Assembly (NCBI GenBank): GCA_963662175.1
Contig: OY759215.1
Span: 16,667,079-16,731,078, forward strand
DNA length: 64,000 nucleotides
Source of the DNA: Aradus depressus
Lineage: Eukaryota > Arthropoda > Insecta > Hemiptera > Aradidae
Reading direction: 5' to 3'
Below the pieces are notes generated by a model. It was not told the DNA's origin and did no database searches. It was given only the letters and a program-made list of their open reading frames with translations. Position 1 is the stretch's first letter, and every line of letters starts with the position of its first letter. This document shows, in pieces, positions 22,045-34,200 of this stretch. A program made the position numbers and the translations under genes.

Positions 22045-22244
22045 CTAGACAATTGAGTTGCGTCTATCGTCGTTCTGTCGTGCGATGTGTTTGGCTATCG
22101 TTTTGACAGCTGCGAACGTCTCTCTTCCTGTTGGTATGATCTGTGAGGCTGGCAGAAGAAAGCCATAAGTGCCTTTGTCCCGAAGTTCGATCGTGTAGCT
22201 GTACTTGATCCCTGCTTTTCCTTTAGCCCAATCGTCGGAACTTC
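22045..22244 (-). CDS. Carboxypeptidase exon 7 (C-terminal, catalytic Glu)
   Basis: TTTTTTTAG acceptor, residues 430-495, stop TAG. It contains the GSSDDWAKG loop with the pocket Asp (433), then [12 protein letters not shown] with the general base Glu449, then [19 protein letters not shown] and the final helix. Donor phase 1 from exon 6 gives Gly430 across the junction. The final helix is followed by a polar tail ([11 protein letters not shown]). Confidence 0.92.
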
Positions 22245-25200
22245 CTAAAAAAACATAATGACATTAATATTGAATAAGTATTGTAACCTACAATTTAAGT
22301 TAGTATATTTCCTGACTAAGAAACCATTAATCCATCTTAAAAAGACCAGGATCAAAGATCTTAAATGCAAGGGCCTTTTGTCCCAAACATTCTTCAATAT
22401 CTTTCAAAATTTCAAAATGGTGGTTCAGTGAAATAAAATATATATATATTTTTTAAAGCCTGAGTGTGATAATTAAACTCTGAGTTTGTGAATTAGCAAT
22501 TTTATGATTTTTAAAATTTTATTGTATTAGTTCTAATTATATATTAAACAAATGGGACTTCATAATATAATTCTCCAAGGATTTACTTGTTATTCGTATA
22601 ATAATGACATTTTTAAATTATTACAATTGGTAATTTTGGAATCTTAAACATGAAAATAACATTTAAATAAAGATACAAACGTTGCCCTTCCTTTAAAACT
22701 GTTTAATTTAGTTATTTTAGGGCCATTGTTGATCCCAATTATAGCAAAATCCTTATGTGATGGAGCAAAACAGATTTCAGGAGATCAAAATTAGTGGAAG
22801 ATGCAGAATAAAAAAAACAGAGAGCATCCTAAATTTTGTAGAGATGTGATATGAGTTGAGCAAGTTGAGTGGGAACCAACCTGAAGTAGGATAGAGAAGG
22901 GATGGAGAACTGCCTATCTTATAGACAGTGCCGTGGATCTTCTTGAGAGCCTCCACGGCCCTCTTCCCGAGGTACATGAGGTCGTCATAGTCTGAGGCGA
23001 GCTTCTTGGTGAAGCCCCAGGGCACCAGCCACATCTGGCTGTAAGAGTGGAGTGTGAGGTAGGCCCGGACCCGGTCCTGCTGCTCCAGAAGGAAGTCTGC
23101 GATGGCCCGGGTCTCTGGCTCTGAGAAGGCCCGTGTCCCGCCGTAGGTTGGCCCGCATGGGTTATCTGTAGCCCCCGTCTCCCCCCAGTGGAAGTCAAAG
23201 TTGCGATTCAGATCTACACCTCCGCAGCTCTCCTCATCACCGCCCCAGAAGAATCTGAAAAACAAAATACAGTAGAATCTTTCATATCCTGAATAATAAG
23301 AGCTGGAGAAATCCGGATATGAGAGAATAACTTTTCTTTCTTAAAAATTGCATTGTTTATCAGAAATATAATGTTTTATTCTTCCTTATAAGAATCTTTG
23401 GCAAATTCTAAAAATAAAAAATTCTAATTCTAAGATAATGTGAAAATATCAGGCAACCATGGGACTCTTTAGGTAGAAAATCCTTTACGAATCATTGTTG
23501 AAAATAAGGACATTGGCAACACTCCGGCTGAAAAGAGATAATCTTGACGGGAGTTTACAACAAGGCACGTTTTGTACATATCATTTAGAAGTGTGTTTCC
23601 TTTCATATTGTTTTAATGTTTATGCTGTCCTATAAAACACAAAGCAAAACAATGGACTCTACAAAACTACAGGGAAACCCATGACGACGGTAAAAATATT
23701 TATTATGTAAGGATTATGTGTACAATCCGTCCTGAAAAAGTCTCTTCTTTTGGATTATTAGAAGAAGTTTTTGCCCACAAGAAAACTATTCATTCCCCTC
23801 CCTTTGAGCCCTTCAACTAGCGTTGATGATTTCTTATTGCCGGATTGGGCCAGCTTTTATTGCTTAATTAAGGTTGTATAATAATGTATGACCAAGCAAT
23901 GATACAGCTTTTGTGTACTTAAGTATAGTTTGTACTTTGTAAGGATATTATGATGTTACCACCATATGGAATATTCCATTACATAATCTAACCTACAATA
24001 TTGAGACTCTACAGACGGCTGGGAGCAACAATGATAAGGGGAAACCAAAAATAGAATGGGAGGGATCTTAGGAGATGAGGTGAGCAGCCTGCTTTAAACC
24101 ATTTTTTAAAAGTAAATATAAGTGTGAGTAGCGTGTATTCACCTGGCTTGCTCCTCGTCAGGGGGCTTGGCCGGCTTGGACCTGTTCTTCCTCCAGAACC
24201 TATCTTTGGAGTGTGTGTACTCGTAGCCGTCCGGGTTGGCCACCGGCAAGATGTACCAGTCCACCGTGTCCACTACCCCCTTGTTGGTTGCGTAGTTTTC
24301 TACCAGCTGTTTCAGTATGAACAAGGACACCGCTGGGGCGATCCACTCCCTCCCATGCATACCTGTAACACAAGTGCACAACTCGAAACTATCATTTACA
24401 TCGCACTAAGCACCAGCGTACAAGACAGTTAATAAAATGGAAGAGAGTCGGGCTCACATCCACCAGAGCGACATGGGCCAAGTCATCTTAACAAATGGGA
24501 TTTAGTGGAGGCACACTAGGAAAATGACGATCTCCAGTTATTTTGCTATAGCTCCAATAGTAAGGTTTACGTCCAAAATGAACTTCAATAAAAACTTAAG
24601 GGCGCCGATAGCACATGGTTGCGTACTTGCAGGATACTCACAGAAGAGTTGGGCTGATGAATACCAGAGCGAAAGAGCGCTCTGATAGTAGACGATATGA
24701 CTTCGTAGTTAAAACCCCTTAGTTGGTATTTTTTTTTTTTTTTCCTTATGTACTTTTAGCTTGGGCAGACAAGCTGTCTACAGATTGCTGCCCTTTTCTA
24801 GATTTAAGTGCACTCTAATAATCTAACCTACAATAAGTAAGTGTTTATGTTGCGTGCTGTTTATTTAATGAACATTATGTTAATTATTTATGTTTTATTT
24901 CAGTGAACAATGTTGTTTTGCATAAATAATTTGTAAATGGTTACCTGCATCAATCCAAACGGCTGGTTTGTCAATTTTTTTCTTATTTGAAGAAACCTTG
25001 ACAAGTTTGAGAGGCCGACCCTCCGTTGACTTTCCTATCGTTATTAAAGTGACCAGTTCAGGATCCAAGTTGGCCAAATAGTCCAAATATACTTCTATAT
25101 CTGAAATGTATCAATAGAGTTTGTCTAAGTCATTATAATATATAAATACAACTTTCTTGATAGTAGAAATTATACAAAGGCATAAACACTGTGTACTCCA

Positions 25201-28200
25201 CAGAGCCAAAACTAATTTGCTTCATATTTTGTAATCAGCTTCTGTTTAACATATTGTATCAACTGATTGGATTTCGGCTTAAGTCATGTGGTACCAACAT
25301 GATAATGTTTATTATTTTATTTACTCGATACAATTATTAGTTCACCGTCTATCTGGTAATTCCTCCTAAAATTTCCGAAGGGGTGTGAAGCAATTCGATG
25401 TGTGTTCGCTCATTTCATACCTGAGAGGGCTCGTCGTTCCTGTCCCGGCCACGACTACAACTTGCTTTTGTTGCTTGGTAGAGAGAACTATACGATTCCT
25501 CGGGCAAGAACTTCAGTAATCAGCTGAGGCGGGATAATATTTATGAGTTGATAAATGAGAAAATGGATGTAACTGAGACATAATGTTTTTTTTTCTCTCC
25601 TTTCTTTTACTTCTTTGTAGAAAACTTTGCACGATTTGCAGAACATTTAGTATCTGTGAGTTTTAGGTCATCCTATAAAAAACTACTCCGAAGTTTTTCC
25701 TTTTTCTGATATTTAATTTGAAGGTTTTCACGGATTTGGGGGGGGTACTGTAATATATTTGGCAGCTATTCTATTTCCTAATTTATTTTTGAAAACATGT
25801 TCACGACATATTTAAACCTCAGACGTTTCAGGAAGCACTCCCAACATTATGATACTTAACATTTTTTGCAAAGATATTGTAAAACAATAAAAAATAAAGA
25901 AAAAACGTTTGTTTTTTAAAAAATATTGTCTATTTCACAAATTATAAATAATATGTGAATACTTTCGGTATTGCTACCATCTTCAGCCACGTCTTAAAAA
26001 ATACTAATAGAGTGAAGATGGTAGCAATACCGAAAGTACTCCCATATCATATATAATTTGTGAAATAGACAATATTAAAAAAAAAAAAAAGTTTTTTCTT
26101 TATTTTTTATTACCTCATTAATTTGTAGTTTCTGTATCTATATGTATAATTATGTTGTTGGTCCATTTTATTATTGACAGAGACTTATTTAATGAGTTGA
26201 CATATTTGACAACGATTCTGACTAGAAAATAAAATGGACTAACAACATAAATAAACATACAAATACAGAAATTACAAAATAATAAGATACTGATGATGAG
26301 AGTGCTTCCTGAAACGTCGATGATTTAAATATGTTTAAAACCAAAAAATAAATAGAAGAATGGTTTTACACAACACAATTGATTTAGGATGTATCTACCC
26401 CAATGCATTTTCAGATATTTAATTTTAATGGCTTAGTTAAATTTTTGTTTTTTCCACTTAAAACCTCGAATTTGGGGTTTTAGATGATTTAGGAGTAGAG
26501 AGGCAATGAATTATAAAGTGGTACCCGCGCAGCCCCGAAACTGCCTATTTTGAAATGTAATGATAATATAGATGATTGACTTACCCTTAAATCTATGATA
26601 CCTGGACCAGGTTAAGGGATGTGATTTGGCAGATTTAAGTTCCACTTGTTCTCCACCTTTAAATTTAGGATTTTGTCTCTTTATGTCTGACTGAAACAAA
26701 CAAAAAGAAAAAAATATTATAGAGAAGTGTGATTAGGTCGCACGTTGAAATGTTCCGCAGCTCAACAATTAGAGGACGTACAAATGGGTAAGCCACTACC
26801 ACGAGAATTACATTATTCCATTATTTTACATGTTTTTTCATAATATATCCTATATATTGACTAGACAATAAAAACAAAAGCAAAATTAAATTAAAAATAA
26901 GTAATGTTTAGTTCACAGTTACACCCCAGAAACGCCAGCTGTGATAAATCATTATTATTATTATTTCACTTTATTAGAACTATCTAAACTCCATAACAGT
27001 AAATCATGATCATAAGAGGAACAAAACACTTGATTCACTTGATGAGGGGGCTGGTCAGCACCACCGCCTCCTCAGGGATCCAGTGTAGTGTCATGTTTAA
27101 AATATAGTATGGGCATTGTGTGATTGTTTGAAGTATTTAATTTTGAATGACTTGAATTCTTTTGGTGTGAGAAGGCTTAGAAGAGCCCCTTACGTCCAGA
27201 TATGTCTGATAATTAATAAAATTAGGGTGATGTGACCGACCCCCCTCAGGGGGTCAGGGGCACCCTAAAAAAAAAAAAAAAAAAATCGTCTGATAATGGT
27301 CTTCTAGACATTCAATTTGTAGTTCAGGCGATGCAGAGATCGGTTGTCTTGTAGTCATTTGATCAGTCCAAATCGTCGTTTCATTTTCTGTCTATAACAT
27401 GTTTCTTCCAAGTGAAGGTAAAGTCCTAAGTATCATACGTCTTTGTTGGGTTTCAGATGTGCATTATTCAGCCATATATTATTGGACAGTCATCACGTGT
27501 CAAGGCGTATGTAACATGAAGGGATTTGATCTAATTTACTCTTACCTTCCACAGACGCAGCCAACCCTCTAAAAGGTGTAAATTACTAAACTCATTTTAT
27601 TTATTTGTTATTATTATTTTATATTATGTGAAAGAAAGTTGGGTCTTGAAAACTAAATATCCATTTAATTAACCATATAAATGTTATTTGAAGCAAGCTT
27701 TCTCGGAATATACCTTGAGTAACTGAACCTACATTTTTTTTTTTTGCTTTCTATTATATGAAACCCTAACGAAAGAAGAAACTAATACTTTGAAATCTTA
27801 AAAGAAATATCTAGAAGAGATTGGTTTGGGCACTGAACATGTCTTCAGAGACCGGGAGTAGCACTGCAGTAGTACGTACGAGAGTATATTCCCATAAACT
27901 TTCCAACCTCTCTTCCCATTGAAACCCTATCGCATAAGCTCTATGCCCTCAGTATCCCCTAATAACCCTCTTCGCACTCTAAATTGGAGATGGCCTCGTG
28001 ATCTTCTTCAGATGGGACTATGAACCTCCTTGAGGATGATAGTCCTGACTTCTCACATCGAAGGATATTTTTGCTTAGTAAGCTATTTTGGTACACAAAT
28101 TGCAAAGAAAAAAAAAAAAAAAAAAAAAAAAGAATATGAGCAGAACACGCTGTATTTTTTATTTATTTTTTAAAAAATTATAGTAAACAATTTATAAATA

Positions 28201-31200
28201 ATAGGGTGGCTTTATACAATTTTGAACGCGCCGTTACTTGTGATTTGTTATTAGGTCATTTGGTTCCCGGCTGATTCACCAGATAATTTGCCAATTATCG
28301 TAATCACTGACAATATTTGAGTATCTAGTTCAACTATTTGAGTTAGTTTGAACATTGAGTTCAATTGGAGTAACCTCAAAACTCATCTTGCACATAAATA
28401 ATTCAAGTAAACAGCTACAAACAATCGTACTGCTATGCCGAGTAATTCCTTAAGATAGAATTCTGTATAGTTTTTTTTTTTTATTTACCTATAAGTAATA
28501 TTAATGAATTTCCGGGTTAAAATAAAATTTGAAACTGAGAAAAATAAACAATTTTAAACTACTTTAATAGGTAAATAAATTACATTTATTTATTACGAAA
28601 AAAAAAAAAAATTGGTGAATCACCGGCAATGCACTTTTCTAGGACCAACATTTAACCTTCCAAAACTAGTGGACCGTTTGCGCTAATATTCAACAATTGA
28701 CTTGGGGCTCCAAAATCCTCAAACTAAATGTTGTGTCGATACATTCATAACATCGGCAGTTATTAGAGTTTTTGCGTTAAGCCTCTTCCCAAATCCCCCC
28801 CTCTCTCCCTTTGACCGATTTGGCTGAAAATCGGTAGGTGTTGTCCTTTCAGGGTTCTGGACACATAAAATTCCATGTCTATTCATTCATTCTAACGGGA
28901 GTTATGGTATTCACAGACACACACATAATTTTATTTTTTCATTTTTGGAATTTGGAGCTATTCCGTTGAAAACTCCACATCCAATTTCTGATCGATTACA
29001 TAAATTCCCCTATACTTGGTATAGTTAGCGAACTAGATATAACGTGAGAACCACTAACTAAAAAGCATAAACTTTTTAAAAAACATTGAAAATACTGACA
29101 AGGGATGAAACGGTCTGCCAGGAGGAGACTTTATAAATTAATTTTAGATTAGGGCTCATAAATCACACAGAATAATAGTTATTAATAACGCAATATTGTT
29201 TGAATGTACAAGGTGCGAGTATTAAGAAAATATGTGTATCTTTGCCAGTAAAGATGAATGTCCTTGTCCAAAATATACTGATGGCCCTATGGTCATTAAG
29301 AAGAAACCTGACTTCAGTTACCTTCCTCTGGATCCCAGGTCATTGCGGCATTGCAGGTAATGAGTCAGCAGACAAGAATGCCAGGCGCGCCATTCTAGAA
29401 GGACTACCCACACCCGAAGTCCCTGTAAGTGACTTCGTTGCCTACATCAAGGAAAGACTTTGGATCAAATGGCAGATTCGGTGGCTCGGTATGACAGATA
29501 ATAAACTAAGGACCATTAAAAGCTCCACTCGAGTCTGGAACACTTCAATAAGAGAAAAAAGGAAAGAAGAAGTAATTTTAACTGGGTTACGTAGAGGGCA
29601 GACCAGGCTGACCCATGGATATCTGATGGCTCGGGAACCCCCTCCTCTGTGTCAGTGCTGCGGGGTGGGACTGTCTGTCAGACACATTCTGACTGAATGC
29701 ATGGCATACAGTCCCCAGCATGATAATTGCAACCTTGCGGTGGATATTTCCGAAATTCTATCCAATAATAGCTTCCAAATTACCCAACTATTTAATTTCT
29801 TACAATTCACAAATCTCTTATCTAAATTATAAAACAAAATTATCTTCATCACATAGCCTTTCTATTCCGTACATATCTTCTTTATTATTATTTATCTGCG
29901 CCTATCCAACTTAGCCCGCTAGGATCCCCACAGACCTGCATCCATCAGGCATCCATGACCCTCGTGGTCGAAATGCCTTAAAGAAGAGAAAAAAAAAAAA
30001 GAAAAAAAAAGATGAATGCATCGGTGTAATGCGTACTGAGGAGAGAGGTCTATTAACCTAAATCCCTTATTATACCACCCAAGACTCAAGGAGATACATT
30101 GTATAGTACTTTTATGTTGACCTTTCAGCCAAATCAGTTGCGAAGGTAAGAGAAAATAACACATTCATACAACTAGAAAACATCTCTCCTTTTTGCTGGC
30201 TACGTTTATATTAATGTAGGCAAAAAAGATGTAGAATTGTTCTTTGCTTTTAATTTTGTAATTTCTTGTGCTTTCAAGATGCATTTATTAACCAAATACA
30301 TAATTTCTATGGAGCGCACCAGTGGCTCAGAAGTAGCGTGCTTGTTCATGATCGTGGGTTCGAAACCCGGCCGAGGTCTTAGTTTATTTTATCTGGGAGA
30401 TAAAAAAAAACTTAAGCATGGACGTCCTTCGGATGGGACGTTAAGTTATGGTCCAGAGCCTGTGCGATAATACATTTATTATTTGTTCAGTACCAATTAA
30501 TGAAGTTTACTGAATCCAATGGCAGCATTTCTACTAACAAAAAAGAGGGATGTTTTATAAAAATATTGTTTACTTCACAAAATATGTACAAATAATATAA
30601 ATAACGAAAGCACTATTATAATATTTTGTGGGGGGCGCTGGTAGCTCAGTGGTATGCTTGAATACTAAGCTCAAGATCGCGGATTTGAAATCTGGCCGAG
30701 CCACTTAGTTTATTTTATCTGAGAGGTAAAAAAAAAACATAAGCACGCCGTCCTTCGGATGGGACGTTAAACGAAGAGCCTGTGCGATGTCAGAAACTCG
30801 TTAAAGACCCCTACCCTATATAGGCAACATTTAGAACTCTCACAGTTGGACTCACTTCACGAGTGACGAAAGAGCGCTCTGGTAGTAGGTGATATGACCT
30901 CATAGTCAAAGCCCGAACATGAGTCACAATAACTAACTATAATTTCTATATTTTGATCCTGAACAATCGTTTTTCGCCAATGATTCTAAGATGTATAATT
31001 TAAGGGGTTAGTTCCGCCAGTAAATATATTACTGTTGTAATACCTTTCGGTGGAAACCGTCGTCACTGGCTGCTGGTCGAGTACTGTGGGCAGTACAGTG
31101 TGTACAATACAACACTAACTGTTGTTTGAAGATGATGTCTTCACATCGAAAGCCTTCGCTCAGAGTAATCGACCAGCCGCCAGTGACGACGGTTTCCACC

Positions 31201-34200
31201 GAACGGTATGACAACAGTAATTCTAAGATTATTTACTTCCCCCCACTCCACATGACATAGTAAAATTAATAAGAGCCATTTAGCCCCAAAAAATCAATTT
31301 TCTTTACTCTAATTGATTAGTACGAAACCAGCACAAACTAGGGTACAAAAAGATTTCTTTTATGAACTAGATTTGTAAAGCTTATCTTTCCATACAGAAT
31401 GTGATGAACTATTAAATTGGAAACGCTTTATCATTCTTTTACACATAATGATAAAAAATAACCTTCCTCTTACTAAGGTGATGACATTTTTTGGTTGTTC
31501 AGAAATTTTTCTTCCCGTCATTTGTTTCGAAAAAACAAAACTTGTGTAAAACAAATTTGCAACTTTCTTACCTAAACAGTTCGACATTTAGACACCCAGA
31601 CGCACAGTTCAGATTATCATTCTTATTTGTTCCAGGACTTTGTATAAAATGAATTATATTGAGATTGGTGATGGGTTACCTCGAGATTGTTGCTGAGGAC
31701 GGTGAACTCAATGTCCTGATCTTGGAGATACTCCTTCAGGTAGTCAGTGAGATCAGGAGCCACCAGGATATCAGTGGTCCTGTTCTTCCTGGGTGCGTTC
31801 CAGAACTCCAGTCCTGGCTCACCCACCAGTGACTCTAGCTCTTCCAGTGCCTCTTGGGTGGAGGGTCGGATCCGCACCACTTGATAGTTCCTGTAGGTCA
31901 CTCGATCCTGCCGGCTGGGACCACTTGATCTTTTGGCTGCAACAGGGGAAACATTTCATAAATTTGTTTTCAATGTGTGTTCGCTTACAACAAACAAACG
32001 GGGCCTTCTGCAAAAAAACGTCTAGTCCAGTTATGTGATAATACGTGGCGAAGCGTGGGAGCAAACAAGGAGAGCAACCGTTAGCATTTCTATAAAAATG
32101 AAAATAATATTATTTAATACGATATTAACTTCGTTTATAATAACAACAAAAATGCTTTCAGTATTTATTTAATTACAAATATACCATAGAATTAGTTTCA
32201 GAGAAAAAAAAAATTAAACAAATGGGATGTTTAAAAGGAGAGGTTGAAAACAGACGGTTTGGGGTATGTACAGGAGCAGGAGATGCGACAAGAAGCTCTG
32301 GAAGCAGAAATTAACCCATACGAAACTTCATTCTGGATCCTCTCCATGGCATAACGCTGCTTTTAATGAGAACAAAACCTTAGGATATATCAATATTCGC
32401 CGTCGAAACCAACAATATCGCCCTTATTAACAATTTCACACAATATAAGACAGTTTGCCTTTATTTTTTTTTCCAGACCTTTGCTGTTTCACTTATAGAC
32501 TTCTGGATTCACATATAAAATTTCCTAAATTTATACAGTATCTGGGAATTATAAGGTCTACAGATGGACAGATGGCTGACTCCATTCGAGAGGAAGACTG
32601 TGCGGAAAAGGCTGAAATCAAGGCTTATCTAAAACAAATAAATATCTTATTAATAATTTTGTAAGGCTCAAATAAATATAGTTAGTAATTTTGACTCTTG
32701 TCCAGGCTTTAACTAAGCCTACTACCAGTGCGCTCTTTTGTCGCCCTGGTAGACATGAACGATTCTACTGTGAGAGTCCTAAGTTTTACCAACCCTTCAT
32801 TTTTATTCACCTAGGGCAGCAGGGGTCTTTAAGTACCTGACATCATACAGGCTTCGGGACCATAGCTTAACGTCCCATCCGAAGGAAGGTATGCTTAAGT
32901 TTTTTTTACCTACCAGATAAGGGCCTTGGCCGGGTCTAGAACCTACAATCATGAGCTCAGTAAGCAAATATGTATGTATATATATTTTTTCAAGATGACA
33001 AGTTCTTCAATTAGAATTCAAACATTCTTTCAAGGAACAGTCTTTAATTCATAAATTTAATTTAGTTTTTGTAGGTGTAACTAATTTTGTATGTACCAAT
33101 TGGTACATACAAAATTACTTAGAAAGCATGAAAAGAATTGTAAAAGACTTTCTCTAAAGAAGAAAAAGACCGGAATATAAAATGTTTGATTTGGATTTAG
33201 GCAAAGAGGACTGGCCATAGCTAACATTCCTTCAAGGATAGAACACAGAATGGGGTAGTTTTTACCTATAACAAACATTTCATTATATGTAAGTTCCGAA
33301 ACTGTCATCAAGTTTCTCATATATTTGATTACGTTTTATTGTTTTATTTCATAAGTTTAGTCGAAGTGGTTTTACAATGGTAAATGTGGGAAAAATAAGA
33401 TATCCGTGCAAACCGGAAATGGCTCGGGAAAGAATGATCCGATTTTTTTTTTTTTTTACTTCCCCTACTATTCGAAGTGTAGAGAAAATTATGTAATCGG
33501 TGAAAAATTCGATGCGGAATTTCAACGAAATTACATGTTTTTCGAGCTCCCGATTCCGAAATAAAAAGTCTGGGTGTTTGTGTCTGGATTCCAGAAAGCC
33601 AAGCTATGTTGAAAGGATGGAGTCCGGAACTGGATGGCAGCTGCACAGAGCCAATACGAGCGAAAGCTGATCCAGGAGGCCTTTGTTAATAATTCACCAA
33701 TTGTTCATTGTCTGTGTTTATGATTTTAAAAAATTCAAAGGTTAATGTAAAGGTAAACACAAAAATAAGTCCCCTTACACAACAATAATATTTAGTTTAT
33801 TTAAATAATAACACAACTTAGTTTATTTATTATCAATTACATCATTTTTATTAATTTAGTATCACTTTGTACATCACAGTTCTATATTTGTTGCTTGTTA
33901 CGGTTACCACTTACTAACTTCAGAATGACAAAAACCAGCTAAAAATGACCGCCACAGATTGTTATCAGATTTATTTATGTTAATTAAAAAAATTGTTTAT
34001 TTGAACAATTTACACACATACTTTGTCTGTGTTCAGCACATAAACTCTTAAAACACTTTATACATTGTGATACACCTTTCCTGTCCTTGCTTCGATCACA
34101 ATCACTGCATCTTCCGGGACGTTTACCCGTTGGAGTTGGGATTGGTTGAGGTGGCGGGCTCCCTAGAACCTCCCTTATTAGTCTTCTTAGATCCTTTAGA

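Larger units (their letters stand above)
25780..26345. mobile_element. Nested PLE-like foldback with hammerhead-like cores
   Basis: Three nested inverted repeats. Outer: 25800-25860 against 26285-26345 (TTTCAGGAAGCACTCcC against GAGTGCTTCCTGAAA). Middle: 26125-26165 against 26225-26275 (GTTGTTGGTCCATTTTATT against AATGGACTAACAAC). Inner: 25916-25986 against 26012-26080 (AATATTGTCTATTTCACAAA against its complement). Segments recur at 30545-30630 and 49400-49660, so this is a family. It sits inside carboxypeptidase intron 3, with no coding sequence. Confidence 0.65.

Noticed and set aside
29919..30164. 81-codon minus-strand frame
   Set aside because: Antisense of the LINE 3' UTR and A-rich tail (gives poly-Phe).
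30312..30385. Functional tRNA gene at the SINE-1 head
   Set aside because: The B-box is clean, but acceptor and anticodon stems do not fold and the SINE core continues directly.
31793..32064. Open frames on both strands around carboxypeptidase exon 2
   Set aside because: Shadows of the exon extending into introns.
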